DNA of 64,000 nucleotides from Motacilla alba alba (Eukaryota; Chordata; Aves; Passeriformes; Motacillidae): contig NC_052017.1 of the NCBI RefSeq assembly GCF_015832195.1, positions 11,422,790-11,486,789 of the forward strand. Direction: 5' to 3'. A program made the position numbers and the translations under genes. The notes beneath the pieces are model-generated. The model searched no databases. It saw only the letters and a program-made list of their open reading frames with translations, and was not told where the DNA came from. The number at the start of each line of letters is the position of its first letter. Within the stretch, counting starts at the first letter, position 1. Positions 46,901 to 60,500 of the stretch are shown here, piece after piece.

Positions 46901-49900
46901 GCTGCAGTGAAGACACCCCGTGGCAAATCACAGAGCAGCTGATCACAGAGATGTCTGGCAGATTTCTTCAGACATCCTTACATGGACACAATATCTGAGT
47001 TCAAACTTTTCTGATTGCACAATGGTATTGACATGATCAACTGTATTTGATGCCCTAATCACAAATGACAATTTCTCACTTCAATGACGTGTGGACGAAC
47101 AGGTTTTCTCTCTTTTTTACTTCTGGCTATGCCCTTTAGAAATTTCTCTACTTCTTTAGATGCTGCTGGTATCTGCTGAGGTGCTGCATTCACAGAACAT
47201 CTGTCAAAAATACATACAGGTTTTTAAGTATGGTTTTGTGTTTTCACAGAGTCTTTTATAATTTGTACCACTTTGTCTTTCTAAACATTTTCTATTAAAT
47301 CACCAGAATGTTAGGTCAGTGATCTCAGGTAATCATTAACAGAGAAAAAGGCAAAATACTCAATCTAGCATCTGATGTGGAAAAAAAAATTACAGTCCAA
47401 TTGCTGTTCTTTTGCTCATCCTAGAACACTTTCAGACCAAAAGCTGAGCAATAGCTGTCAAACCACTTCTGTGCACAAGACAGGAGTAGCTCAGTTTTGC
47501 AAACAAAAAGGTCTCTGAAGGAAAATAATGACTGCTGTAGCCTCTCTTTACAGGCAGGCCTAACATGGTTTTAAACACTACAGATATTTACATTTCATTT
47601 ATCATTTCATGCTTTAAAAAACAAAACCTTGCAACTTATGTCACTTCAAACAGACCCATTTTTGGAACTAATGCATCTGACATTAAACTCCTTAATGTGC
47701 TCTCTTTACCTTTTCTAATATATGCACAAAGCAAGTTTTAGAATGTCACTGCTTCCCTTTTAGGAGCGAAACAAAAATCCAAACCAAACTATATTCAACT
47801 GTTAAAAAACAATATAAAAGTATTTGTCTAATGGCCACCTTGAAAGGAAAAACAAAAGGCAGATTTTTGGCTATTTCTGTAAAATCACACAGATCACTAA
47901 CAAGATTTGGGTACAACTGTCACCTATAAAATTTGCTGTAAATTTCTCAAACCATTGAAAATCTGAACAAAATGAGTTACCATAGCACCATAGCTACTGC
48001 TCTGTAAGCAAGGAAAATTTAAATTAAACATTTCTGTGGTTTTTCTACAGACGTCCCATTTCATAAAACCCCAGTACACCACAAGGTGCACTGAGAAAAG
48101 CATATTCACAGGCCATGACCTTTCTTTAAACAAAATGCCCCTTTCTTTTTAGCTCACCTGATGTTGTCACTGTTTAATAAATACTTCTTAATGCGTGGTA
48201 GTTTGCGTAGTACTGGTTTAATATCAGGCATTTCTGCTATTCTCTTCATCAATTTCACCTGTGCAGGAAGGGAAGGCAGAAAGACCACAGATTAAATCAA
48301 CAGGAAGAATTAACAAAAAACAGTCTGTAACTCCACAGTCAAGGATTTGGGACTTGCTGAAGGGCATTATTAACTTCTCACCTGATCCATCCCACTGAAC
48401 ATTTCCTGCAGCTCTCCAGAAGGTGTAAGGTTTTTGCTGGCTCTGATAGAGGCATATAAATGCCCACAATCTGGAATGCCATTTGACAGCTCCTGGGCAG
48501 TCTTCTTAACCAGCACTCTGAAATGTTCTTCCTCCTCAAATCTTGGGCTGAAAAGGAATACAAGCAGGTCTCATGCAAAAGGACACCAATGAAATTTATT
48601 TTACTGAATCATTCATCATCCCAAGTTCAACAAAGTGCTTTTAAACTGTTGGTTGTCCATTTAATCCACTATATAGTCATGCTTTTGATGCAATATGTAT
48701 ATTTTAAAAGACAGAGATAGAATTATGAAAATAAATCCCAAAGTAGGACCTCTAAGAAGAGAAGAATGGTTGGAGGAAGAGTGAAAAAGAGAACCCCATA
48801 ACACATGCAAGCCCACAAACAAACAAAACCCAGTGTACTGTACTTGTTAAATATTTCACTCCATAAATTCATCATGTCTGGCAGATTTCTATCCAAGCAC
48901 AGAGATGAAAAGAGCACACCCTGAAGGAAAAAAATAAACAAAACACAAAAAAACCCTTCACACAAGACAACCACAGCAATGGCCCAAGAAATGCACAGTA
49001 ACTTTTCATGGATGTGATACAATGATGCCAACCTAATGCTACACATTACAAAATCACTCTAATGCAGGCTGGGCTACTGAAAAGAGAGAATACATGAAAT
49101 ATGATTGCTCTTCTCACAAAGCAAGCCTGGCAATTCCTCAATTTCTTCTTCTCAACACCAAACAGCAGTTCAGACACAAAATTTTGCATTTTTTTCCCAT
49201 AAAGTGCAAGTTCTGTTCTGGGGTGCACCTTTCTCCAAGGGAATTCCCTTAATTTAACTCCAGGATCCATACAGAGCAGACCCCCAGCAAATTTGCAAAA
49301 ATCTCAAGAAATATTGCCAGAACTGTTACGCCCAACACATAGACCTAATGATGCTGCCAAAAGTGACATAACTCATTAACAGCAAACTCTGTGTGTAACA
49401 CCACACCGTTCTGCCCCCTACCCTCTGCTTCCAAAATATTTTGGAGCACTCAAAAATATGGTGACAGATGCTAGCGAAGCACTGCCTTAGACAGAACACA
49501 CACGTCAAGCACTCCCCTTAACACAAAACACTAAGTTACTGTAATTATCTAACTTTTATCTTAAAAGGATTTTCAATGCACATTAGCTTGACCCTCTACC
49601 TGGAAGCCCTGACTGACCCTTAACTACAGAACTGTTACTGCAAGTATAACATCTGCAAGGTTATGATTAATTTACCTGTTCATAGACATCCAGGTGTGAA
49701 TCATCTGGAATGATATGTGGGCTGACAGACATACCACCTGTTTTTAGTTCTATTTTCTGGGCTTGCTCCCTGTAATCAAGAGCTCCACATCCCATCCTGT
49801 GAAAAACAAGAGAGATTTGTTTCTCTTTTCAGTGTATGCCAAAACCAAAATCCATGTAGCATTAGTAAATTAGTCTGTTTAGGAAAATACTAATTTAGCA

Positions 49901-52900
49901 ACTAAACAATCTGGGGCATTATCAAGCAAACATAATACTTCATGTCTTATAAAAGCTTCCCACCAAGCTTTTCAATTAAAGCATCCTGCTAATTTAAAAT
50001 GTTGTATTAAAAAGCATGCTTTATGTGCAGGCTTGCTACCAACATCTTTAAGAACTACATTAATAACATAAGTTATTCCCATCTATAAAAACATATTCTT
50101 CCCAGCCCAGGTCACTTGTTCTGCTCTGTGCTCCTGTTTCCCCTGTGATAGGGTCACTCTTTCTGTCCTCACATGGCAAAATTGCACCAGAAGTCTATTC
50201 AAGCAAAAACTTTAATCTCTGCTAGGCTATTTCTCATTTATAGAAATTTTCCAACCTGCTGAGGGAACACTTGTGTTGACACCGGGCAAAAAGGCAACGC
50301 AGAGACTGGTGGAGAAGGGGAAACAATTTAGCAACACTGGGGAATAAAGAAGACTTTTTTCTGCAGGAAACCGACTCACCAGCCTTGCCCTTTATAGTAA
50401 GAACAGATGCTGGAATTATTGAAGGCAGCATTAGTATTTTGGCAAGCTGTATTACAGCCTGTTGCTTCAGCTTCTAAGAAAGCAAACCTCTCACCTGGTA
50501 ATGACATTGCAGAAGAGTGGCACATATGGCTTGAGCTCCTCAGGAAGTGTGTTCAGGCTGGAAACAGCTCGGAAATAAACCACCCCATTGGTTGGCTGAG
50601 CACAGTACTGGACAGGAATGTCATCAGCTGGGCATAAAAAACACAAGCAAAGAATAACCAGCAGCTTCCTACTACAAACACACAAAAGTAAAATTATTTC
50701 TTACAAGAACATCCCATTAGGAATAATTTTCCGTTGGTGTTTCAGAGTCACTTCTTGTTTAAATTTTGCGGTTTATACTGAACGCTGGACCAAAGGGGTT
50801 TTTCTGTTTCTGTCCATAGTAAGGTAATGGACACCTGGACAATTTGAAAAGAGAATTCTTCTAACAGTGAAATAACAAATAAAGTAAGTAGTAACTTGTT
50901 CCTGAACAAGTGAAAAAGTTGTTCTTCCTTATTTTTTTGCATTCATCCATTCAAAACTTGAGGAAAGCAGCTTCTTGTACTGTACACTATCCTAAACCAG
51001 GCCATTAGAATACAGACATTAGAATTTTTCCAAAACCAGTTCATTTTTTGCAAAAAAATTTAACAGTCTTGGCACTTGCTGACAAATTTTGAAGAAAAAT
51101 GTCTGTTAGAAATACACTAAAGAACAGTATTTACCTGCAAAATTTTGACAGAACTGTAACAAAATTCAGAACTACCATCTCCTATCAGTCCCTGGGGAAA
51201 CCACTAGCAAAGCAGGGAAAAACATGCACTGAAGTTATGAGGAATTACAGTAACTTATTTTTTTCCTGTGGCTCCTGAATGTCATATTCTGTAAAAACAG
51301 GTAGGGAGGGACTGCAGTAAGGAAGGCTTACTGCCCTAGCTGCCAAGAGCTCTGCAACCTGGGTAAGCTTTGGAAAGTGAGGAGATTGCTCAAGAGCACT
51401 GAATGTGCCAGCCAGAGACTCCTCTGACTGCAGGGCTAGGTGAGAGCATGCCTGCAGCAGGGAGCTGCCATCAGCAGCTCCTGCCAGCCCTGGGAAGGCT
51501 GGGAGGCTGTTCCATGTCCATGCTGCCTCTCAGAGGCAACAGCTCTGTGGATCCACTGCCACGTCTGCCAGAGGTGCTGGGCTGGAGTGGAGGAAAAAGA
51601 GCACAACTATGGGCCACAAAGCCAGTCCATGTGCTGGGCAAGGAGCCACAGCTGGCCAGCAGCCAGGGAACAGCCCAACAGTGCTGCTCTTTGGGACACG
51701 AGACAGTGGCGACACCAACCTGTGAGTGCTGTCTCCAGCACAGTGAAGGGGATTTTGGGCTCGATGTCGGACACTTTTAAAGCTGGGAGACAAGAGGTAT
51801 CCTGAGGTTTGCTTTGAAGAGCAATTAATTCCAAACCTAGTAAGAAGAGAATACCAAATTGTCATTTTCAGCTTGTAGTGAAAGTGCTGTCAAGATCTAA
51901 AACCTACTGAGATAATGCAGACCAGAAAAACTCAAGAGTCAAGTTTGGAGGCTTCTATCAGCAATTTTGCAAATATTTTCCTAAAGCAAATTCTGCAGAT
52001 TATCATGCAACAACAGCGAAGAGAACACTCTTGTTAGATTCTCTTTCCAATCCCCTCTTCACAACCTGTTAACAGTAAAATATAATTTAATCTTTAAGTG
52101 ACACCTGCCAGTCTGTCCTGTCACTCAGCTCTGCAAGCATCGCCCCAGACCTGGCAGATAAGAAGCTTCTTTCTAAGCCAATCCGTTCCAGTTCTTACTC
52201 AAGTGCTCTGTCAGAACACTGATGCAGCTAAATTGTTGTGATTACTTTCACATTTCAGACTTTCAGATCCTAGCTGGTCACCTCTGAGTACTCTCCAATT
52301 TATCTCTGTAAGTAGAAAGCCTCCTCTGATTTCGTGCTCCCCTATCTTCTGTCACACACCAAAGCTTCAGAAGATTAACGCCATGTTTTTGGAGGATTTC
52401 TGTGACTAGATACTGCTTTAACAAAATTAGATGACTGCCCACAGTTTTCAAGCTTAAGCTATTCTCCAGAATAAATTAAACCCAGCATTACTTTTATAGT
52501 TGGCTTTTTAACCACAAATATATGAAATATAATTAAAAAATAAAAGTTTTACAGGAGCATGGAGTAGACCTTATACTCGTAAATAAACGGCTTCAAGGTA
52601 CATGGTATGTAAATATCTGAACAGAGGGTGCCAAGAGGATGGAGCCAGGCTCTGCTTGGTGGTGCTGAGCAAGAGGACAGGAAGCAACAGGCACAAACTG
52701 ATGCACAAAGAAGTTCCAACTGAACATGAGGAAGAACTTCTTTGTGCAGTGACCAAGCACGGAACAGATTGCCCACAGAGGGTGTGGGGTCTCCCTTACT
52801 GGAGATATTCCAGAACCCCCTGGATGCAATCCTGTGCCATGCACTCTAGGAGACCCTGCCTGAGCAGGGAGGTTGGACCAGATGATCTAGTGTGGTCCCT

Positions 52901-55900
52901 TCCAAGCTGACCCATTCTGGGACTCTGTGAATTCATCTTCCACTCAGAGCAAGTTAACATGGGAAAGAATAAACAGATTGGTATTTTAAAACAACTTCCT
53001 TTCTTCTGCCCTAATGAAGACACTGATCATTCTATTTTTGACTGTTAAAACTAATGAAATATACCAACCATACACTGTAGTGTAAGCACTGCCCTGCATA
53101 GCCCTGTAACAGATACACACAAATTTGCAACAAAAAAAAAAAACCCCAAACATTCCATTCAGAGCAAATGCTGGAGAGTGCTTGAGAATTTAAGATATTC
53201 TACAGAACAACAGCAAAAAAAGTTATACAAATAAAAATGTGAAAAAGTTAACCTTTTTCAAAGATTTGCGCTTTTTCTTCTTCAGAAAGTGCATTGACCT
53301 TTTTTTCCAGCTTTTCTGCTTCCATTTTAGCTTGTTTATCATGGTAGTCTTCCTCTGGACTCATTGACAGAGTCAATTTGTGCGGATTATCCTGCAGAAA
53401 TATATCCCAAAACAAAGCATTAATTCTGAGGGCAACTTCCTTGCCTCAGCTTATTGCTCCATCAGCAGCAGATAAACAGCCTGCACAACAAATGCGCATC
53501 ATCTGGCTTGCACGTTATCAAAAGTATCACGACCACACAAACTGAACCCTTGGTTTCATACAGAACAAGCTGCTGTGGGGAAGAGGCTGCTCACCACAAG
53601 AACAAGCACCAACAGCCTTCTGTTAAGTTTCACTCTAGAGTCAGAATCCCTCAACAGCACACAGTACTCATTAGTTTAATTAAATCCAGGTTAAACAACT
53701 GTACATAACACTACATGCTGTAGGTTTTATCTGGAGGGTGTTCTAAGATGGGGAAATTCTGTTATAATGCAGGAGGGTTTGATTAAACATCTCTTTCAAC
53801 CTGCCCAAGCTTGAGTACACAGAGATCCCAAATGATGTAGAAAGTGCATGCTTCATCCTGCTCAGAAATGCTTCACACATCAGCCTCGCTGCCACAGAAC
53901 TCCAGGCATTACAAAAGTGTCATAACTGCTGTTGAATTCTTCTTTGTTTACACCAGACTGGGGAATTTTAATATCAAAATTACTCAAGCAGCTTCCATTT
54001 TCCATAACAGGAAAGGGAGGCCAGCCAAAAGACAGTGACCTCAAAAAATGCCCATTTCAATGTAGGAGTCAAACAGCAACATCTGGCACTGACAGACACC
54101 AATAATTTGGGACAATGTAATCAGATTCTGTTTTATGAGTTTATCTCCCCCATGCCTGTGTGAAGACTACAGAAACCTGACTACAGAGTTAAAGAGAGAA
54201 ATGCAAAATGAACCAGCCATAGTAAAATGAACAGGATGAATAGCATTCTCCTCCTTTCTCTCTGCCTGCCTGCTTTAATAATTTCCCAGCACAAGGTACA
54301 AGAGTGCATAACCTTATGATGTAAGGACATCCAACTGCGCTCATCATTTCCTACCAAGATGTGCTTTTGCCTCAGCCCCTCAACAGAACTGTACAGTAAA
54401 GGACATTCACAAAAATACTGCATCTGTATTTCTTTCCTACAAAAGCCAAAACTTCAACAGCTCCCTACTACCTCCAGACATTAGTAAATGTTCTTAGGAA
54501 AACTGATGCCACTGTCTCTTGTTGGTTTTGAGTATATTAGAATCCAGATTTACTCCAGTCAGGGTGACAGTTACTTACAATAAATCTGCCTTTCAAAACA
54601 AACAAGCTGACTAAGGAAAAAAAAAAGAAGGCCCAAACAAAAACCTACCAAGAAAAGCAAACAAACAAAACAAAGCCAACAAAACAAACCCAACAAAAAA
54701 CCCACACAATTTTTGCACTGCTATAATTCGATTTTTCTTTTCTGAAATTAACTAATTCAGGGTTTCAGAACTATTCAGCATTATAATGCCTTTACTGGAC
54801 ATTTTTTATTTCTGCAAAAACTCCAGAAGAACACATGGAGAGAAAAAGAAGAGAAAGAGCAGAAAGTAATTGGCAGTGACAGTAAGATTCACACAGCAGT
54901 TCAATGAACATGAGGAACACCAAGACAATCTTACTTGAAATCAAATTCTTAGCAAGGAAAAGGAGATACACCTTGCTATGTCAATACTGAGGAACACATA
55001 ACTAGATCCAAAATTCTCTGTTCACATCTGAACTTCTCATCAGGAAAAAGATGTGCCCTTCTACAGGAATCACAGTTTGGCAAAACATTAGCATTTTATC
55101 AGTGTTCTATTAAATGTGGTTCCAAATGACTAGCCAGATAATTTTTTTCCACTTTGAAAAGTGGAAACTTAAACCCTTAAAACTAACATGTTTCATTTGA
55201 ATATCTTGTTGTCCAAGCGACACCTAGAAACAAGCAATATGATAATAAAAAAATTTAGCCTTCAGTTTAACTTCAAATAAAAAAATTGTGATTTAAAAAT
55301 TAATACAAAATAACTTTCTATAGGTCTGCCTACCTTGAAGTATGTTTTAACTTTTTCCTGAAGAAATCTGGGATTTTCTTTAAGACACTGCTTGAACCGA
55401 GAGACTTTATCTGCAATCTTCAGAAGCTCCACTGGATCCCCATCTTGATTCCAGCAGGAGGCTATGTACTGAATGGGAAAGAATAATTAGGTAAGCAGGA
55501 CAATCCATCTGCATTTCTCTAACTGACAGCATCAGTGTTCCAAAACCACCTTAACACTTATACTTGAATAGCAGACACAGAGTGAGCAATCCTAATGTAG
55601 CTGTAGGGGGAAAAATACTGTTCAGGTAAAGGTTCTATTCCATCATCACCTATCCCCTCTTCTCTCCATTCTTGCCTCTAATTTCACCATACCAAACCAC
55701 CATTTTTTAAATTATTACCTTTTTTTTTGCATAGCTGTGCATGTCTAGAAATATACTGTAATATTATTTAGTACCTCATATTAAAATTAATTTTTCAGCT
55801 CAAGAAAAAAGGAAAACAGAAACAGGTGGCAGAGACAAAGCAGTACATACATACTACAGTTTTGTATCAGCTAGATGAAATGATTTATAGGAAGGTGACT

Positions 55901-57496
55901 CAAACATGTTAAGTATACACATTAGATGAGACTTTGGAGAAAGAAAATACTAAATAACCAGAAATATCCCCAAGATATTTCTATTATTTTCTAATTTGAG
56001 TTTGCTCAAGTTGCTACTGAAAGTTCTCCAAAACAACACAAGTGCAAGATACTGGAAGTTTCTCCATTTCTACTCTTCAATATATGAAGGGGGCTTATAA
56101 AAATACTTTTTACACATCGTGTACAGACAGGACAAGCAGCAAAGGTTTTAAACTGAAAAATGGCAGATTTAGATTGGACATGAAGAAATTCTTTACTATG
56201 AGGGTGGTGAGAAAGTGGAACAGGTTGCTGACAGAAGCTGTGGGTGCTCCATTCCCTGGAAGCCTTTGAAGACATGTCAAAAATGCTCTTAGTAACTGGA
56301 TTTATTGAATGATGGCCCTGGTTATGGCAGGGAGGTTGGACTTGGATGATCTTCAAAGGTCCCTTCCAAAACAAACCATTCTGTGATATCTGTGATCACT
56401 TTAGTTATAACTAGGTCCCTGTAACCAGGCCCTCTTCAAAGCCAATTTCTAAAACATGACTTCAGGGAAACAAACAGAAACTTAACTCTCCTCTATGGGA
56501 GTATTAACACTAAATGCTGCAAGACTTGTTTTTAAAAGCAAGAAATATTCAAGAGCTTTCTTTTCTACAATGAAGGCGTAGCAGTTGAATCAATTTCAAG
56601 ACTTAAAAATGTTGAGGGATGAAGTTATCTGCATAAATATTTCATCATATAGAATTACTCACAACATCTGAAGACCTGCCAGAAAGTACTGACTATTAAA
56701 GTCAGGCATATTTGGCCAGATTTACCATGAAACATGACAGGCACTTAAATATCCACAATTTGCCTATTTGGCTGTATGGCAATCTGATTTGAAACAGCTT
56801 TTGTTTGTGCTCACCCATTTACAAATCTCTTGTTAATCCAGGGCTCTGCTTCTTTGCTTAACTATATATATCTAGGAATGAAACACTGCTCAAAAAAGAA
56901 TATACAACACCTGAAAGACAGAAAGCAAAAGAGCCACGGAGGAGCTGAAGTTGCAGCAGAGCAGAAAGGAACAGAGGAGAATAAAGAATGAGTGGCTGGA
57001 AGAGACCCTGATTTCCACAGTGACTGCAAATACTGCACCTCACTCATTCCAAACATAAGATGACTTGCAGACTCCTTCAAGACACAACATTCTGCTGTGG
57101 AATGCATTTTCTGTAACAGTCTGGTATTAAAATTTCAGGCCAAGAATTGCAGTACTGTACATTTTCCCTTGTGAATCTAGAAATTAACTTACAGCAGTAC
57201 AATCCTGAAGTCCACAGAAAAATACAGTCCTTCTAGCTGGTTTTTAGAAAATACACAGGCATCTAGCCAAAACACACAGTTCCCAGAGCTAGTATATGTC
57301 CCTCACAGAATAACCAGTGCTACTGTAATCAAAGCTGCTATTCAGGCAAAGACAACAGGCTCACTGCCTGATTAACTCATACAGTGGGAAGTCCACAGAC
57401 AGTCTGACAGCTACTGAAAAGAAAGATGTACACAATACGACAAAGGAAGAGCCCTTAAGTGGAAAGTTTTGCATATCAGGAGCTGAAAAAATGACC

Positions 57497-57554
<58 letters not shown>

Positions 57555-60500
57555 ATGTATTTATATATGTATATAAAAAGATATAGGTGATAGATTTTCT
57601 TTTTAAACTATTCTTAAAAGAAACACACACACAGACTTACAGATGTCAGGGCAAGTCCAAAACTTGTAGACTGATGCTTCAACTGTATTTCAATTTTGTG
57701 AAGTAGAGCTTCAATCCTATCTTCCTCAAATCCTTTCCTTTGGGGAGGGGTGATGAGAGAAGGAAATCATATCCATTAACACTGACCACTTGAAGTGAAG
57801 TTATGAAAATGAATTATTAAATCGCTAAAGGAAGAATTACAATGTAATGTTTTTCACACTGAATTAAAATTGGTATGAAATAATGCAATCATGTTGTATC
57901 ATTTAGAGAAACTGAACTAACATCATTAAATTCCTGAAGGTTACACTGATGAGAACAAACTACAATAAAGGAAGTAGCAGACACAAGTTGTAAGAGTACT
58001 GAACAATATTACTTCTGCTTTGGTGCCTTTATTGCACTATAACTAGATTTTTAAGGCATGTTACTATATACAAGTCTATATTATTACATGCCTACATATT
58101 ATTATATTAACTAAGAGTATTCTTAAAAATTTAGCATTACTTACGCAATAACTTCATCAACTGTTCTGTCAATTATCTGTTTCACAGTATCAATGTCTCT
58201 TTCAGCAATACCCTGTAGACCCACACTGAAATAAGCTTCTCTTGTTGAGCCGTTAAACCTAGAGTAAAACATAACCAACTCAGTGATAAGTACTAGAACT
58301 TAAGCATTAAAGCTGCCAACAAAGGCAAGAGAAGGAACAAAACGCCCCTTGTTTCCACATATACAAACACGTAACATTTAAAAGCTAGATAGAAAGTAAA
58401 ATAATTACCAAAGAGGCAAGAAATGGAACTTAAAAGCACATTTTGTTCAATTTCAGTACTAGCAGTCACTTAAGAAAACCCACAGCATATGGTTTTGGAG
58501 AAAGAAAAACAGCTACAGAAGTAAAGCTGGTATTTTCTGCTCATCTTCCCATTCATACGCAATTTCCTTCACGTACAGAAGTCTTTTTAAGGTGGAAATT
58601 TTAGCTGTGTGTAACACCAAACACATACATTTTACTTGAGCAGGCGAATGGAACAGTACTTCTAAAGCAGTATTTGTAAAGTAAGTGGTTTAGGTGAAGT
58701 TTTCCATATTTACTGCAATTGTTATCAACTATATTAAAATATTTATAACAGTGAAGACAATTCTGTCCAAGCTGTCAGGCAGGGTTAACCACAGAGCTCA
58801 TCTTTATAAAATGGCACTTGCAGAAATACAGAACACCTAGCAGTTCGAAGTCAACAAACAAAAAGCAATAGGTGCTCATGCACCAGTAAAAACCACTAGT
58901 ACATGTCTAAAAACCACAGAAGGAATTCAATGGCAGGCTCAGGCATTAGATTCTGCAATACTCATCTCTGGACTCAAACTTATTCTTGTAAATTCACCAC
59001 CACAGTCACGAAGACAAATTAAAGCCAGCTCACTCAACAGTTCAACTCCACATCAATCCAGCCAACCTGGAAAACGACCAGCTGACAAAAAATACAACAT
59101 AATCCCCTCTTCAGTGTCTAAAGAAGGATTTCTACTGCCATGCTCTCGAATATTAAGATGTCTACATGGCACTGGCATGCATGACACAGGATTTGCACAA
59201 AGCCAACTACTTTATGTAGAAACAGATCTAGCCAGGCAGAGTAAGACACTAAAATTATGGGTGAGCAAAATAAGGTTTTCCACTCAAACACCTGAGAGAG
59301 TCACTGGAGAAAAAGACATGATTTTTGTCATCCTCAAGTCCAAAAATCAGGCAGATAAATCATGTCTGGAAAGCACTTCCTTCTTTGTGCTGACAAAAAA
59401 GGCAAAATGTGATGAGCAGCTGAGCTCAAGTTCAGTGCAGATAATGCACCCACCCTCAGCCTGCAGCACACTCAGAAGATGGGCTGGGAGCTGCAGCTGC
59501 AAGCAAAGACTGGGAGCTCCAGTTGGAGCAAGTGTCAGCTGAAATATCCCTTTGTAATGACCCTGAGATTAGCTCAGTTGGTACCTTCTACTAAACCATA
59601 CAATTAAAGCAATTAAAGCAACATGGTTACAGAGGTTACAGAGAAGAGCTCACAAACACTTCAGAGTATACTTAAAATGTCCAGGATGAAAAACCCAGGT
59701 AAATTTAAGCACTGAAGGTATTCCATATTTTATCCTATCTATCCATTTTTATGGTTCATAAGCTGTAAACAATAGAACTTTGATTAAACCAACTTAGCTT
59801 CTATCCTTGATGAGACAAAAGTTACATCTGAGAATGCTTTACAGTCCACCAGGAGAAACCCTTATGATGTTTTAATATTAAAATAAGATTACTCTGCTGT
59901 AAATTGCCAGTATAAGAGATGAGTTCTTCCAACTTAGAAGTGCTTTTTGTTTTTCTAACACTGCTTACAGTGATGAAATGTGAATCGCGACACTTACCCA
60001 ACATCAGGAGAAAAATCTGTACCAACACCAGACTCAATTAAGGCTTTGTAAAAAGGAGAATTCGGCCCATCAACCAACAGTGAAGACAAGAGGCTTAGGG
60101 TGAACGTTTCAAAAGTGTCTGTAATACTGAAGAAAAACAATTACTTCTTAAAAACCGTATGTGACACCCAGTATCACTGAGTCCATTTCAAAAGAACTAG
60201 AAAACAAAGGGAGAAATAATTGTCAGCTGTGAAGCCCAGATCAGCCCTTAGGGAAACAGGAGGGCTCTGCATCTTTCCCTTGTTATAACTACCCAGAAAG
60301 CAATTTAAATTGGGCTGCAAGGAGAGATAAGTTAGTAGCAGGGTCACACAGAAGAGCTTGCACATGGCAGGGAACTGAAATGAAGACAATGTTTTCAAAT
60401 GTCTCATCCACTGAACAGTTCTGTAAAGTAACACCTGATTTTTCTTGTCTATCCAATGAACCAAATTATTCAGCAATTCAACTTCTATTTTCTGAAGCAG

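Larger units (their letters stand above)
55469..57640 (-). other. PITRM1 intron 12
   Basis: 2.2 kb holding a CR1 tail (56080-56395) and an AT/GT microsatellite (57499-57553). Nothing else recognisable. Confidence 0.85.

Noticed and set aside
51403..51865. Overlapping 111-125-codon open frames on both strands beside PITRM1 exon 15
   Set aside because: They share a GC-rich block and the true exon 15; multiple frames open at once point to composition, not coding.
57361..57630. Minus-strand open frame with THTHTHT and YIYIYI runs
   Set aside because: It is a translation of the AT/GT microsatellite.
59114..59542. 142-codon plus-strand open frame within PITRM1 intron 10
   Set aside because: No recognisable domain or codon pattern; no splice context on the plus strand.
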